Source of the DNA: CAZQBY01 sp964592405 [NCBI: uncultured archaeon]
Lineage (GTDB): Archaea; Altiarchaeota; Altiarchaeia; JAFGQM01
Reading direction: 5' to 3'
DNA: 64,000 nucleotides
Assembly: GCA_964592405.1 (NCBI GenBank)
Contig: CAZQBY010000002.1
Coordinates: 57,510-121,509 of the forward strand
The notes under the pieces were generated by a model. It had not been told where the DNA came from. It did not search any database and saw only the letters and a program-made list of their open reading frames with translations. Shown piece by piece: positions 1 to 8,422 of the stretch (position 1 is its first letter; each line of letters starts with the position of its first letter). The translations under genes were made by a program, and so were the position numbers.

Positions 1-3
1 TAA

Positions 4-192
4 TCACCAATTTTTATCAGCCTTTACTATTATCAGCCTTTTACCGGCCTCATTTTTTCCCTTGCGCACTGTGTGAGCATGAGGGCACTCCTCCAGCAGC
101 TTGAACTCGTTACAGTAGAGGAGGCCCAGCATTGCCAACCAGAGACTTGATATTGAAATCATTTTGCAAATGCGACTAACTAAGGTCTGCAA
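4..192 (-). CDS. small ORF of doubtful reality, hydrophobic N-terminus
   Basis: A 62-codon ORF with a short hydrophobic stretch (about residues 12-27) and a basic C-terminal half. It matches no family I recognise. The CPH...RKGK..AGK segment faintly recalls the zinc-ribbon start of some IS1-type transposase proteins, but the second cysteine pair is absent, so this is not a usable assignment. It lies at the window edge, downstream of the regulator on the same strand. It may be a real small membrane protein, a decayed fragment or chance. Confidence 0.2.
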   Translation of the reverse strand: MQTLVSRICKMISISSLWLAMLGLLYCNEFKLLEECPHAHTVRKGKNEAGKRLIIVKADKNW

Positions 193-266
193 CCATACTA
201 AAGGTTTTAGTGGAACGAGAAGACCAAAAAGGTTTCAGATGGTTCCGTTGGGCGAAAGCAAGCTCT

Positions 267-1400
267 TCAGGGAGTCTTACCGTTCAAAAACCAGTCAGAG
301 AGCTCCACTCGCTTGATGCGACCAATTTTTTCCGTTTTTATCAAATTTCTTACTTCAAGGCCGCTTATTATGCGTGATAGTGAAGATTTTGGAAATTCCA
401 GCTCCCTGCCTATATGATTCTGCTGTGATTTGCCGCCTTTTTGCATAAGAAATTCGATTACCCTCCGCTCATTTTCATCCAGAGCCGAGATTATATCTCT
501 CATACGGCCATTTGGTTCGATAACCCTGACCTCCTCCACTTGCGATTTTTTTGCAATCATCTTTGATAGTATCAGACCGGTTAGAAGGGCTATGACTGCG
601 ACCAGAATCAGGACTGGCCAGCTATAATCCGCTTCCGGTCCAGAAAGGCCCTGCTTCAGGGTTATGGTGAGGTGAGATATCTGGCCTTGGGATATATTCA
701 CAACAGAGAATCCTGCCTTTTTGCTAAGGGCGGATACCCTGCACATCCCAACTGGGAGCCATTCAGCCGAGAAAGAACCAAACTGGTCCGTCACAGTTGG
801 TTGGGTTTCGCCATAATCTCCACTGCACTCAAACTTTATCTGTGCCCCGATTATGAGATTGCCCTCCCGATCAATAACATCCCCCCGCAGGCTTCCAACC
901 GGTTGCAGGAAGGCAGTGAGGTTCTGACTACTGCTCAGGATCGTCTCAAACTGCGAATAATAATCCTTGCCAGGAGTGTCCATCAGATCCAGTTTTAGGA
1001 TTATGTTCCAGGTAGCAGGGGGGAGCTGAATCACCATCCTGCCATTCTCACCAACAAAGCGCAGTGTTGCCACCCGCTGCTGGCCGTTATCCAGATAAAG
1101 GCGTATATGTGCATTTGTTATCGGCTGGTAATTGGTTATGTCCCTGAGGTTCAAGATCAATGGCACAAGCCCTCCCGTCTCTGTTTTTTCCTCCTCTGCT
1201 CCTGCTATTGGAAGAGCCATTGCTGGCCTTCTATCGCTCCCCTTTCCTACAGCCATCTCACCAGCCAGTGCTTCCTCTACGGAGGGGGGTGTTATTGCCG
1301 CATCACCAGAAGCAAAAAGCTCCTCAAGCGACTGGTTTTCTGCAGCAGTTAGAGATATAAGAAGCAGGACCAGAATTCCGGAAAATTTCAATGCATGCAT
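267..1400 (-). CDS. membrane-anchored winged-helix regulator with extracytoplasmic carboxypeptidase-regulatory-like domain
   Basis: 377 residues in three parts. There is an N-terminal signal peptide (about 1-20), then an extracytoplasmic region with a beta-sandwich like carboxypeptidase-regulatory domains (about 170-250, beginning GSLRGDVIDREG). A single membrane helix follows (about 260-282, before a KMIAKK stop-transfer), and then a cytoplasmic winged helix (about 305-370, with QNHIGRELEFPKSSLSRIISGL as recognition unit). Membrane-bound wHTH proteins of this plan are common in archaea. The inferred role is a one-component sensor that passes an outside signal directly to DNA. It is divergent from the next gene with only 31 bases between the two starts, so the shared promoter region could be its own target. 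The ligand cannot be read from sequence. Confidence 0.75.
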   Translation of the reverse strand: MHALKFSGILVLLLISLTAAENQSLEELFASGDAAITPPSVEEALAGEMAVGKGSDRRPAMALPIAGAEEEKTETGGLVPLILNLRDITNYQPITNAHIRLYLDNGQQRVATLRFVGENGRMVIQLPPATWNIILKLDLMDTPGKDYYSQFETILSSSQNLTAFLQPVGSLRGDVIDREGNLIIGAQIKFECSGDYGETQPTVTDQFGSFSAEWLPVGMCRVSALSKKAGFSVVNISQGQISHLTITLKQGLSGPEADYSWPVLILVAVIALLTGLILSKMIAKKSQVEEVRVIEPNGRMRDIISALDENERRVIEFLMQKGGKSQQNHIGRELEFPKSSLSRIISGLEVRNLIKTEKIGRIKRVELSDWFLNGKTP

Positions 1401-1431
1401 CTTTAAGTTATGAAAAACTCTAAATTAAAAT

Positions 1432-2268
1432 GTGGAAATTATACCCATAGCTGCGGATTCTCTCGGAGTTCGTTCGATGGCCACACTTGTGAAGACCAAA
1501 GATGCAAGTATAGCCATAGATCCGGATGCTGCCCTTGGACCGTCTAGGTATGGACTTCCGCCCCATCAGAGAGAGCTGGACGCACTGGCATATTATACTG
1601 ATCTGGCCCACAGGACGGCCGCTGAGTCTGATGTGATAGTTATATCGCACTATCATTTTGATCACTTTGAAATCTGGGGGGAGCACTTCAGGGGGAAGAC
1701 GCTCTATGTTAAATCCATCAGAACAAACATCAACAAATCCCAGACCATCCGTGGAGAGAAGTTCAGAAATGCAGTGTCTGGTATTGCCCATAGGATAATT
1801 GAGGCAGATGGACAGAAGTTCAAACAGGGAAACACGACAATACACTTTTCGCCTCCAGTCCCACACGGCCCTCCGGGAATACGGCTCGGTTTTGTCCTAA
1901 TGACACTGGTGGATGATGGGGATATGCGCTTCATTCACACGTCAGATGTGCAAGGTCCTGTGGCCGATGAGACCGCTGATTGGATAATAACCCAGAAGCC
2001 GGATCTCATCTACATAGACGGCCCCCCGATACTATTTCTGGGATGGAGGTTTTCCCACAAGAATCTAGAGCAGGCGAAGCAGAACTTCCAGAGGCTGCTG
2101 GATGAGACAAAAGCAGATATCATTCTGGACCACCACCTTCTGCGTAGCCTGGACTACAGAGAGGTTTTTCCGTTTTTTGATAACAACCGCGTCAGGACAG
2201 CAGCAGAGTATCTGGGGAAGGAGAACGCTATGTTGGAGGCGCGAAGAAAGGAATTGTGGAAATCCTAA
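1432..2268 (+). CDS. UPF0282 family metallo-beta-lactamase-fold hydrolase
   Basis: 278 residues starting at GTG. The N-terminus (IPIAADSLGVRSMATLV, then IDPDAALGPSRYGLPPH) is the signature of the archaeal UPF0282 family. The metal site SHYHFDHFE (HxHxDH type) lies near residue 72, with further His/Asp ligands at HTSDVQG (about 170) and LDHHLLRS (about 238). Length is normal for the family. The substrate of UPF0282 proteins is not established, so only a binuclear-metal hydrolase role can be claimed. An in-frame ATG is lacking at this position: the overlapping ATG two bases earlier is in another frame and meets a stop at once, which supports GTG. The 3' end overlaps coaB convergently by four bases. 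Confidence 0.85.
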   Translation: MEIIPIAADSLGVRSMATLVKTKDASIAIDPDAALGPSRYGLPPHQRELDALAYYTDLAHRTAAESDVIVISHYHFDHFEIWGEHFRGKTLYVKSIRTNINKSQTIRGEKFRNAVSGIAHRIIEADGQKFKQGNTTIHFSPPVPHGPPGIRLGFVLMTLVDDGDMRFIHTSDVQGPVADETADWIITQKPDLIYIDGPPILFLGWRFSHKNLEQAKQNFQRLLDETKADIILDHHLLRSLDYREVFPFFDNNRVRTAAEYLGKENAMLEARRKELWKS

Positions 2269-2912
2269 ACCGGGCAGCTGGCCATTCTCATGAGTTCAAT
2301 CTCGTCCCAGATGTGCCTTGCAGTGTCCATCTTGCTACAGACGCCCAGTTCCTTGACTGTATTCCTGTTGACCAGTATGGCTTCTGTTGTTTCTGAACCA
2401 AATGGGTTTTTTTCAATATCATTTGCAACCACCAGATCCACCTTTTTCTTCTTTAGGAATTCCTCAGCAACAATCCTCAGCTCATCCCTGCGCATACCAT
2501 ATTCGGCCTTGAATGCCGCTATAAAGAGCTGGGGGTGCATTCTCCTTGCCTCATCTATGAGCTTGGGAGTTGGTTCTAGCACGAGGTTTATGCATTTTCC
2601 ACTCTTTATTTTGCCACAAACCTTTTTGGGGGAATAGTCAGATATGGCTGCACAGGATATCATGATGCTATACCTATGCTTCAGCTCACCCATGACGGCA
2701 TCCACCATCTCGCGTGCAGTTTTGATCCTGATTTTCTTCACATCTGGCAGCTTTATGTCCACCGGCCCGTGGACCAGAGTCACTTCATAGCCGCGCCTCC
2801 GAGCCTCCTCAGCCAGTGCGGCTCCCATCTTGCCGGAGCTGGCATTGGTTATGAAGCGCACATCATCTATAGGCTCCTGTGTGGGGCCTGCTGTTATTAG
2901 GACTTTTGTCAT
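2265..2912 (-). CDS. coaB: phosphopantothenate-cysteine ligase (CoaB domain, stand-alone)
   Basis: 215 residues corresponding to the CoaB half of bacterial Dfp/CoaBC. It joins 4'-phosphopantothenate to cysteine in coenzyme A synthesis. Diagnostic stretches are LITAGPTQEPIDDVRFITNASSGKMG at the N-terminus, AAISDYSPK (about 89-97), the LEPTPKLI segment and FKAEYG. In most archaea CoaB and CoaC form one polypeptide. Here they are separate genes with an orphan ORF between them. The start ATG overlaps the stop of that orphan (ATGA), so the two are translationally coupled. The order on the minus strand is coaC, orphan, coaB. Confidence 0.93.
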   Translation of the reverse strand: MTKVLITAGPTQEPIDDVRFITNASSGKMGAALAEEARRRGYEVTLVHGPVDIKLPDVKKIRIKTAREMVDAVMGELKHRYSIMISCAAISDYSPKKVCGKIKSGKCINLVLEPTPKLIDEARRMHPQLFIAAFKAEYGMRRDELRIVAEEFLKKKKVDLVVANDIEKNPFGSETTEAILVNRNTVKELGVCSKMDTARHIWDEIELMRMASCPV

Positions 2913-3247
2913 TCTCGTGTTGATTCTACCAAGTGGGTTATGTGTATGTCCTGAAGAGGAATTTTCAAGGGACTTGAAAGACCGAAAAACTGCTGGCGCC
3001 TTCCAGTTTTATTGCCAGATTGGGCTATTGACATGTGTGTGAGGAAGAATTTGCCACCGCTTGCAAAGCCCAGGAAGCTGGCCTTTTGATGCACATGACC
3101 GCTAGTTCCGGCCTTTATGTGCGCTAAGAACATCTGGCCTTCCCGCAGGGAGCCCAATGAGACCATCCCTGATCTCCACTCTCGTCTGGATAATGAGAGA
3201 CTGCTTATCTCCCGCTTTCTGAGGAGCGGAGGCACACGTCGTGGCAT
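2909..3247 (-). CDS. orphan basic protein between coaC and coaB
   Basis: 112 residues with a basic, proline-containing N-terminus (MPRRVPPLLRKRE) and a body of predicted beta strands rich in His, Gly and Ser. No family recognised, and no signal peptide or membrane helix. It sits 23 bases after coaC and overlaps coaB by four bases (ATGA), which argues that it is translated as part of the CoA operon. It might be a linker or partner of the split CoaB/CoaC enzymes, or simply one of several lineage-specific basic ORFs in this window. Function unknown. Confidence 0.55.
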   Translation of the reverse strand: MPRRVPPLLRKREISSLSLSRREWRSGMVSLGSLREGQMFLAHIKAGTSGHVHQKASFLGFASGGKFFLTHMSIAQSGNKTGRRQQFFGLSSPLKIPLQDIHITHLVESTRE

Positions 3248-3270
3248 AGCAGTTAATTGGAGGCTCAGGA

Positions 3271-3837
3271 TTAAAAAAAGTTGAGAACAGCCTCAGCTAC
3301 CCTTTCCCACTCCAGCTTCGCCTTGCCCTCCTCCTTTCTCGGCTCGACGAACCTGACGCCTGCTTTCTTGAGCTTCCCGATGTTCTCTTGGACAAAGGAG
3401 TTGTTCATCATTGAAGCGTGCATGGCAGGGGCAATGACCACAGGCATCCCGGAGCCCAAAGCGGTTGAAGCAAAGGTTGTTATCACTGAGTCGTCTATTC
3501 CATTTGCTATTTTAGATATTGTATTGGCAGTAGCGGGGCATATCAACAGCAGGTCGCACCTGCCCTCCCACTTGCCGCAATGCTGGATATGCTCGCATGA
3601 GCCGGTGATGTCCGTGATGGTTTTTTTGCCAGTGATGCACTCCAGCGCCCATGGATGGATGATCTTCTGGCCGCTTTCGGACAAAACACAGATGACACCC
3701 GCCCCATGACGCATGAGCTCACGTGCCAGCTTGGGCGCCTCAATGGCGGCGATGCTGCCACAGACGGCCAGGACTATGCGCTTGCCCTTGAGCCTCTTGG
3801 ACTTGCTGCCGCAAACGGTCTCCTGATGCATCATCAC
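3271..3837 (-). CDS. coaC: phosphopantothenoylcysteine decarboxylase (CoaC domain, stand-alone)
   Basis: 188 residues, an HFCD-family flavoprotein. It decarboxylates 4'-phosphopantothenoylcysteine in CoA synthesis. Visible motifs are the N-terminal VLAVCGSIAAIEAPKLAREL (catalytic-fold start), ICPATANTISKIANGI (the PASANT-type FMN motif, here PATANT) and IAPAMHASMMNN (the active-site PAMN-type loop). Length equals a free CoaC domain. The start is one of three consecutive Met codons. It is the first gene of a three-gene minus-strand unit with the orphan and coaB. Confidence 0.92.
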   Translation of the reverse strand: MMMHQETVCGSKSKRLKGKRIVLAVCGSIAAIEAPKLARELMRHGAGVICVLSESGQKIIHPWALECITGKKTITDITGSCEHIQHCGKWEGRCDLLLICPATANTISKIANGIDDSVITTFASTALGSGMPVVIAPAMHASMMNNSFVQENIGKLKKAGVRFVEPRKEEGKAKLEWERVAEAVLNFF

Positions 3838-3888
3838 TGGTAATTGAGGTTTCGTGTTTAAAACCTTTGAATTTCAAAATATTACAAA

Positions 3889-4389
3889 ATGCTCAGGAAA
3901 AGAGGTCCAAGTGGAGGGAGAAAGCTCCCTGGAGTTAGAGAGATGGCGATGGGAATAGGTATAGAGAAGCATTATTATGACCCTTTTTCTGAAAGGGCTA
4001 GACAACAATGCTACAACTACGTCATCAATAATCTGCTAGGCCAACAAGTACACAATTCTCTCAAAGCGCTCGGCATGGATCCGAACAAGCCTAATGAGTG
4101 GGAGCCTGATATCAAGAAGCTGTTGGGAAAAACTCGAGGGACTGCAAGAGTAAAGAGAATAGATGAGCTAAGAAAGCACATACACTCTGTGACAGCAGGA
4201 TTGAAAAATGCCACTGACCACATTCTCTCTGAATGTCTGGAGCCCAACGGAAATCCAAAAAGCGATTTGCATGGGAGGGTACGACATAGGGCACTAAACA
4301 CCATAACTGCAATGGGCCTTGCCCTAGTAGCTCTTAGAAAGAAACTGGACAATGTAGAGAGTAGAGCTCGCAGAAGACGAAGACAGTGA
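3889..4389 (+). CDS. orphan basic helical protein
   Basis: 166 residues, strongly basic at both ends: N-terminal MLRKRGPSGGRK and C-terminal RARRRRRQ. The middle is predicted mostly alpha-helical and contains two cysteines. No signal peptide or membrane segment and no family recognised. The charge pattern suggests binding to nucleic acid or the ribosome, but that is only inference. It lies alone between the divergent coaC and the convergent DUF434 gene, ending one base before that gene's stop. Codon use resembles its neighbours, so it looks like a real gene rather than a shadow. Confidence 0.55.
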   Translation: MLRKRGPSGGRKLPGVREMAMGIGIEKHYYDPFSERARQQCYNYVINNLLGQQVHNSLKALGMDPNKPNEWEPDIKKLLGKTRGTARVKRIDELRKHIHSVTAGLKNATDHILSECLEPNGNPKSDLHGRVRHRALNTITAMGLALVALRKKLDNVESRARRRRRQ

Positions 4390-4998
4390 TTATATCTCCC
4401 CTACCAAATCCACTACCCTGTCCACCTTTTCGATAATCGCCGTATCACTGGTGGCCGTTATCCAGTTGAGTCTCTTTATCTCATAGTCCACGTTCGGGGC
4501 AGTCCTCGCATCGCCATCCACTCCCATTTCGTCCATCTTCCTGCGGACGAGAGCAGCCAGTTCGCCGCTCCTGGATACCTGCGAGTCAAAGATAAAGAGA
4601 ACCTTCTTGGGTCCATGCTTCTTCAGGATGTTAAGTATTCCTTCAATGGCAGGCTCGGTGAACAACCCGGGTTTGTATCTGCCGGACAGCCCAAGTGAAT
4701 CTCGATGGAGACCATCCTGTGCCTTGATTATGGGCCCTCTCCCAAGAGCGCACTCCGCTCCTATCAGGACATTGAAGCCGTCGATTACAAGCCTTCTTCC
4801 CCTTATCTTCTCGATGGGCCAGAGCCGCTTTCTGTGGTCTTTTATCTCCTTTTCCGAATAGACACTTCTGACTATGATGTTACGCTGCTTTTTGCCAAGT
4901 CGGTAGTGGCCACAGACAAAGTTCAGGGCCGTCGAACGGCGGTAGCCCCTGTCAAGCAGATATCTGAAATCCTCAGAAGCCGCTTTTATTTTGTCCAT
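4390..4998 (-). CDS. DUF434/DUF5616 PIN-like protein
   Basis: 202 residues. The N-terminal part (about 1-55, AASEDFRYLLDRGYRRSTALNFVCGHYRL) is the DUF434 signature found in archaea and some bacteria. The rest resembles the PIN-like DUF5616 domain, with an acidic core at VIDGFNVLI (about 72-80), IFDSQVSRSG (about 134-143) and TATSDTAII near the C-terminus. Conserved acidic residues in this arrangement suggest a metal-dependent nuclease, but no activity is established for the family. It is divergent from the radical SAM gene, with 22 bases between the two starts. Confidence 0.75.
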   Translation of the reverse strand: MDKIKAASEDFRYLLDRGYRRSTALNFVCGHYRLGKKQRNIIVRSVYSEKEIKDHRKRLWPIEKIRGRRLVIDGFNVLIGAECALGRGPIIKAQDGLHRDSLGLSGRYKPGLFTEPAIEGILNILKKHGPKKVLFIFDSQVSRSGELAALVRRKMDEMGVDGDARTAPNVDYEIKRLNWITATSDTAIIEKVDRVVDLVGEI

Positions 4999-5020
4999 TA
5001 CCTAATTTTATGAATGGATT

Positions 5021-5896
5021 ATGAAAACAGCCAGAGACGTGCTTCCACACTACTTTTCAATACTCAAAGGAGATGAGAGGGCAGGATATTTGGATGCGTG
5101 CATTGGAAAAAGGGCTTTGAAAGCCCATAAGATACTCGAGGACTGTCATTTCTGTGAGCGCAGATGTGGAGTAGACAGGACAAGGGGCGAGAGAGGCTAT
5201 TGTGGCGTCGGTAAAGCAGGAATAGCCTCCAGATTCCTGCATCACGGCGAGGAGCCGGAGCTGGTCCCCTCATTCACCGTATTCTTCTCCGGATGCACCA
5301 TGAAATGCCTCTACTGCCAGAACTGGGACATAAGCCAAAATCCAAAATCGGGAGTTTATGTGGAGCCGGAGCAACTGGCTGGAGAGATATCAACCATTGG
5401 CGCGCGCAATGTCAACTGGGTGGGTGGAGACCCCACCCCCAATCTGTATTACATCCTTCAGGTGCTTGCCATATGTGAGCGCAGTATTCCACAAATATGG
5501 AATTCCAACATGTACTGTTCAAGGGAGGCGATGGAACTGTTGGATGGAGTGATGGACGTCTATTTAACAGACTTCAAATACGGGAATGACACCTGCGCCA
5601 AGCGCCTTTCCGATGCCCCAAACTATCTTGAAATAGTAAAGAGAAATCATCTCCTTGCTTACAAGCAGGGGGACGTCCTAGTGCGGCACCTGGTCCTGCC
5701 GAACCACTTTGAGTGCTGCACCAAACCCATATTGCGATGGTTGTCAGAAAACCTACCAAATGCACGCATCAATATCATGGACCAGTATCGCCCGGAATGG
5801 CGCGCGCATGAGGTGCAGGAGCTCATGCACAAGCCGCTGCAGGAGTACAGGGATGCCGTCAAGCTTGGAACGGAACTCGAGCTGAACCTAGTGTGA
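5021..5896 (+). CDS. radical SAM protein of the PflA/PflX-like group (COG1313)
   Basis: 291 residues. The radical SAM cluster motif is CTMKCLYC (C92, C96, C99). Before it stand four further cysteines (C42, C45, C49, C61) typical of the PflX/COG1313 group, which probably bind a second metal centre. GGDPTP (about 135) takes the place of the usual GGEP glycine-rich SAM motif. These proteins resemble glycyl-radical-enzyme activases, but no glycyl-radical enzyme is visible here, so the target is unknown. The next gene starts 34 bases downstream on the same strand. Confidence 0.82.
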   Translation: MKTARDVLPHYFSILKGDERAGYLDACIGKRALKAHKILEDCHFCERRCGVDRTRGERGYCGVGKAGIASRFLHHGEEPELVPSFTVFFSGCTMKCLYCQNWDISQNPKSGVYVEPEQLAGEISTIGARNVNWVGGDPTPNLYYILQVLAICERSIPQIWNSNMYCSREAMELLDGVMDVYLTDFKYGNDTCAKRLSDAPNYLEIVKRNHLLAYKQGDVLVRHLVLPNHFECCTKPILRWLSENLPNARINIMDQYRPEWRAHEVQELMHKPLQEYRDAVKLGTELELNLV

Positions 5897-5930
5897 TTTA
5901 TAACCCGCCCGTTTCAAAATAAGCCTGAAT

Positions 5931-7394
5931 ATGCGCATAAACGTGCTGGACACCACACTGAGGGACGGGGAGCAGACGCCGGGCGTCTCGCTGAGCCCCG
6001 ACGAGAAGCTGAAGATAGCCAAGGCGCTGGACGGGCTAGGCGTGGACTACATAGAGGCCGGCTCGGCTGCTACAAGCCAAGGAGAGGCGGAGAGCATAAA
6101 GCTGATATCGCAGGAGAAGCTGGACGCGAAGGTCCTGAGCTTCTCGCGCGTGATAGAAAAGGAGGTGGACCTGTGCTGTGCCTGTGGCGTTGATGGTCTC
6201 TTTCTGGTTGCCCCGACCAGTGAATCACATGTGAGATACAAACTGGGCACAACACCTGAACAGTTCCTCAAGACCCTTGACAAAGTTATCCAACACTGTC
6301 GGGACTGCGGACTTTACATAGACCTGTGTTGTGAGGATGGATCAAGAACCGAATTATCCTATCTCAAAAGGATACTGGATACTGCCGGAGGGAGGATAGA
6401 CCGTTTCACGATAGCAGATACTGTTGGTGCAGCGACGCCGGAGAAGATGGCGCGCTTCTTCAGAGAACTGTCAGAATATAAAAAACTCTCCTATGGGACC
6501 CACTGCCATGATGATCTGGGACTGGCTGTCGCAAACACCCTAGCATCCGTCCGGGCAGGAGCAGACACTGTGGATGTAACAATAAATGGCCTTGGTGAGC
6601 GTGCAGGCAACGCGCCGCTGGAAGAAGTCGTGGCCTCTCTGGAGTTGCTCTATGGCTATAAGACAGGAATAAAGACCGGCAGGATATATGAGGTATCCCG
6701 CTTGGTTGAGGATCTTACAGGGGTGGCAGTCCAGCCGAACAAGGCGCTGATCGGAAAGAACGCGTTCATGCACGAATCAGGGATACATGTGGACGGTCTG
6801 CTGAAACATCCGGAGACTTATGAGTTCGTCAAGCCCGAGTATGTCGGAAGACAGAAGGTTTTTCGCTTTGGTAAGCACGTGGGTGGAAAGGGTCTTAGGG
6901 CAATACTTGAGGACCTGAAGATAAGCGTCACCGAAGAGCAATTCAGGAAGATATTTGAGGAGATAAAGGCTATGGGCGACAAGGGAAAAACCATAACGGA
7001 TGCAGATCTGAGTGCTATTGTACGCCAAGTCAAGGGAGAAAAAGAGAGCAGGTTCCTTGATGTAATAGACCTTAAGGTCCAATCCGGAAGCAGTATTACC
7101 CCACATGCCGTAGTGGTTGTCAGGATGGACAACAGGGAAATGAAAGAGGAGGCAGAGGGTGACGGGCCTGTTGATGCTGCCATAAATGCGATAATGAAGG
7201 TGGTTGGCAACAGGGATATAAAGCTGGAGGAGTATCATGTTGATGCAATAACCGGCGGCACGGATGCCACTGTTTCTGTCAGGGTCAGGATGAAATCGGG
7301 AGAGAGAGTTACCACAGCCTCAGGCACGGACACCGATATAGTAATGGCTTCGGTTCAGGCCATAGTAAATGGTATTAACCACCTGCTGGGTTAA
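5931..7394 (+). CDS. 2-isopropylmalate synthase / (R)-citramalate synthase family
   Basis: 487 residues, full length for LeuA/CimA with its C-terminal regulatory domain. The HMGL-like barrel starts with [17 protein letters not shown], and the metal ligands are in [17 protein letters not shown] (about 189-205). The junction [15 protein letters not shown] (about 279-293) is typical, and the LeuA allosteric domain covers about 365-487. The enzyme condenses acetyl-CoA with pyruvate (CimA) or 2-oxoisovalerate (LeuA). No leuCDB neighbour helps decide, and sequence alone does not separate the two here. The first roughly 80 codons are markedly G/C-rich at third positions compared with the rest, an abrupt change near base 6175. 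Confidence 0.88.
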   Translation: MRINVLDTTLRDGEQTPGVSLSPDEKLKIAKALDGLGVDYIEAGSAATSQGEAESIKLISQEKLDAKVLSFSRVIEKEVDLCCACGVDGLFLVAPTSESHVRYKLGTTPEQFLKTLDKVIQHCRDCGLYIDLCCEDGSRTELSYLKRILDTAGGRIDRFTIADTVGAATPEKMARFFRELSEYKKLSYGTHCHDDLGLAVANTLASVRAGADTVDVTINGLGERAGNAPLEEVVASLELLYGYKTGIKTGRIYEVSRLVEDLTGVAVQPNKALIGKNAFMHESGIHVDGLLKHPETYEFVKPEYVGRQKVFRFGKHVGGKGLRAILEDLKISVTEEQFRKIFEEIKAMGDKGKTITDADLSAIVRQVKGEKESRFLDVIDLKVQSGSSITPHAVVVVRMDNREMKEEAEGDGPVDAAINAIMKVVGNRDIKLEEYHVDAITGGTDATVSVRVRMKSGERVTTASGTDTDIVMASVQAIVNGINHLLG

Positions 7395-7424
7395 TCCTCG
7401 GTTACCCGACTATTGCCCACAGCG

Positions 7425-7436
7425 CATATTTTTATA
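7425..7436 (+). promoter_or_regulatory. TATA element of the padR-like gene
   Basis: A T/A-rich box reading CATATTTTTATA lies about 21-32 bases before the ATG, as expected for an archaeal promoter with little or no leader. Just downstream, an inverted repeat ACTA-N5-TAGT (7439-7451) sits where a repressor would block initiation. Autoregulation by the PadR protein is plausible but not shown. Confidence 0.5.
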
Positions 7437-7456
7437 GAACTAGTCGTTAGTATGTC

Positions 7457-7864
7457 ATGCGGAAGCCTGAATTCATAGACATGAAGGGCCTGCTCTCGTT
7501 CCAGATAATGTGGATACTTAACAGGCAGAGCATGTGTGGGGAGGAGCTCATTGAGGCACTGGGAAAGATGAGATTTGACGCTCCAAGCCCGGGAACCCTT
7601 TATCCAGCCCTGAACAAGCTCAAACAAGAAGGCCTTGTGGAGTCCAAGCGTGACAACAAACGTGTGGTTTATACTCCCACACTAAAGGGCAGAAAGGATC
7701 TGGAACTGGCTGTAAGATACTTCAAGGCTGTTTATGGCGACATACTTGCAGGGAGGGGAAGCATAGGCTATGCTCCAGGGGAAGAAAAAATGCATTTGGC
7801 TGGAGCAGCCAAAGAGGGTATGGTTTTGCAAGATGAGGTGGACGTAGATATAGACTATATATAA
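7457..7864 (+). CDS. PadR family transcriptional regulator
   Basis: 135 residues. The N-terminal two-thirds is a PadR winged helix: MKGLLSFQIMWILNRQSMCGEELIEALGKM, then SPGTLYPALNKLKQEGLVES (the family's hallmark recognition helix and wing) and VYTPTLKGRKDL. The C-terminal tail from about 100 on is variable and ends in an acidic stretch. It begins a probable unit with three following small genes, the first only seven bases away. PadR proteins often control membrane or efflux genes next door, which fits the small membrane proteins downstream. Confidence 0.85.
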   Translation: MRKPEFIDMKGLLSFQIMWILNRQSMCGEELIEALGKMRFDAPSPGTLYPALNKLKQEGLVESKRDNKRVVYTPTLKGRKDLELAVRYFKAVYGDILAGRGSIGYAPGEEKMHLAGAAKEGMVLQDEVDVDIDYI

Positions 7865-7871
7865 CTGTAGA

Positions 7872-7988
7872 ATGAAAACAGACAAGATAATGTTTGCGGC
7901 AGGAGTTGCAGCAGGTGCGATGGTGGGCATTCTCCTCTACGATGCCATTATTTATGATTTGCTAAGGAGTTTTATCTGTTCATTATGA
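7872..7988 (+). CDS. 38-residue single-helix membrane peptide
   Basis: A short ORF starting at ATG seven bases after the padR-like gene. It translates to a 38-residue peptide with a short charged N-terminus (MKTDK) and one hydrophobic helix rich in Ala, Gly and Val (about residues 6-25). Its stop overlaps the ATG of the next gene in an ATGA arrangement, strong evidence of translational coupling and so of a real gene. The coupled gene also begins with a membrane helix, so the two may form a small membrane complex. No family recognised. Confidence 0.65.
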   Translation: MKTDKIMFAAGVAAGAMVGILLYDAIIYDLLRSFICSL

Positions 7989-8419
7989 CCATATACATAA
8001 ACCCCAAAAAGTTCGTTGAGGGATTTGCTGTTGGAATACTGTGCTCACTTATAGCCCTGGGGGCCATTACCGTTATACCGTCAGCCGAGATAGAATGTCC
8101 GCCCAAGTGTGTTTCCAATAACACACGCGAGTTGATGCGGGGCTTGGACAACGCCAAGGTCGGACTGTTTGAATACACAAAGGTAATCTGCCTGGATGCC
8201 GGTGAGAGTATAGACGGAACAATGCTGAGCAGGATGGCAAAGACAGGACCGGTAACCTTTGAGTGCCAGAGTGATATCTGCCATGGGGAAAATCCAAAAT
8301 TACGTGTGCTGAACAGCACCATAAGAGGGGAAGAGTGGTCAATGTTCAGGACTATTATAGCTTGTACCGGGGCAGCGAACGAGAACCGCTGCAAAATCCG
8401 GATAACGAATCCTGAATGA
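7985..8419 (+). CDS. membrane-anchored extracytoplasmic protein with conserved-looking cysteines
   Basis: 144 residues. One N-terminal hydrophobic helix (about 11-32) acts as signal anchor, followed by an outside domain with seven cysteines (for example ECPPKC at 37-42 and ECQSDIC near 92-98) and one N-glycosylation sequon (NNT). No family recognised. It is coupled by ATGA to the preceding 38-residue membrane peptide and followed three bases later by a coiled-coil protein. The cysteines suggest disulfides outside the membrane; DsbA-like proteins are encoded at 52.2-53.5 kb. Confidence 0.6.
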   Translation: MTIYINPKKFVEGFAVGILCSLIALGAITVIPSAEIECPPKCVSNNTRELMRGLDNAKVGLFEYTKVICLDAGESIDGTMLSRMAKTGPVTFECQSDICHGENPKLRVLNSTIRGEEWSMFRTIIACTGAANENRCKIRITNPE

Positions 8420-8422
8420 ATA

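Noticed and set aside
1-266. IS remnant at the window start
   Set aside because: Only a faint resemblance to a transposase zinc ribbon; no inverted repeats, target duplication or second ORF seen.
2676-3042. Plus-strand ORFs opposite coaB and the 2909-3247 gene
   Set aside because: They lie antisense to a gene with recognised motifs or with ATGA coupling, show no family features, and mirror the codons of the other strand.
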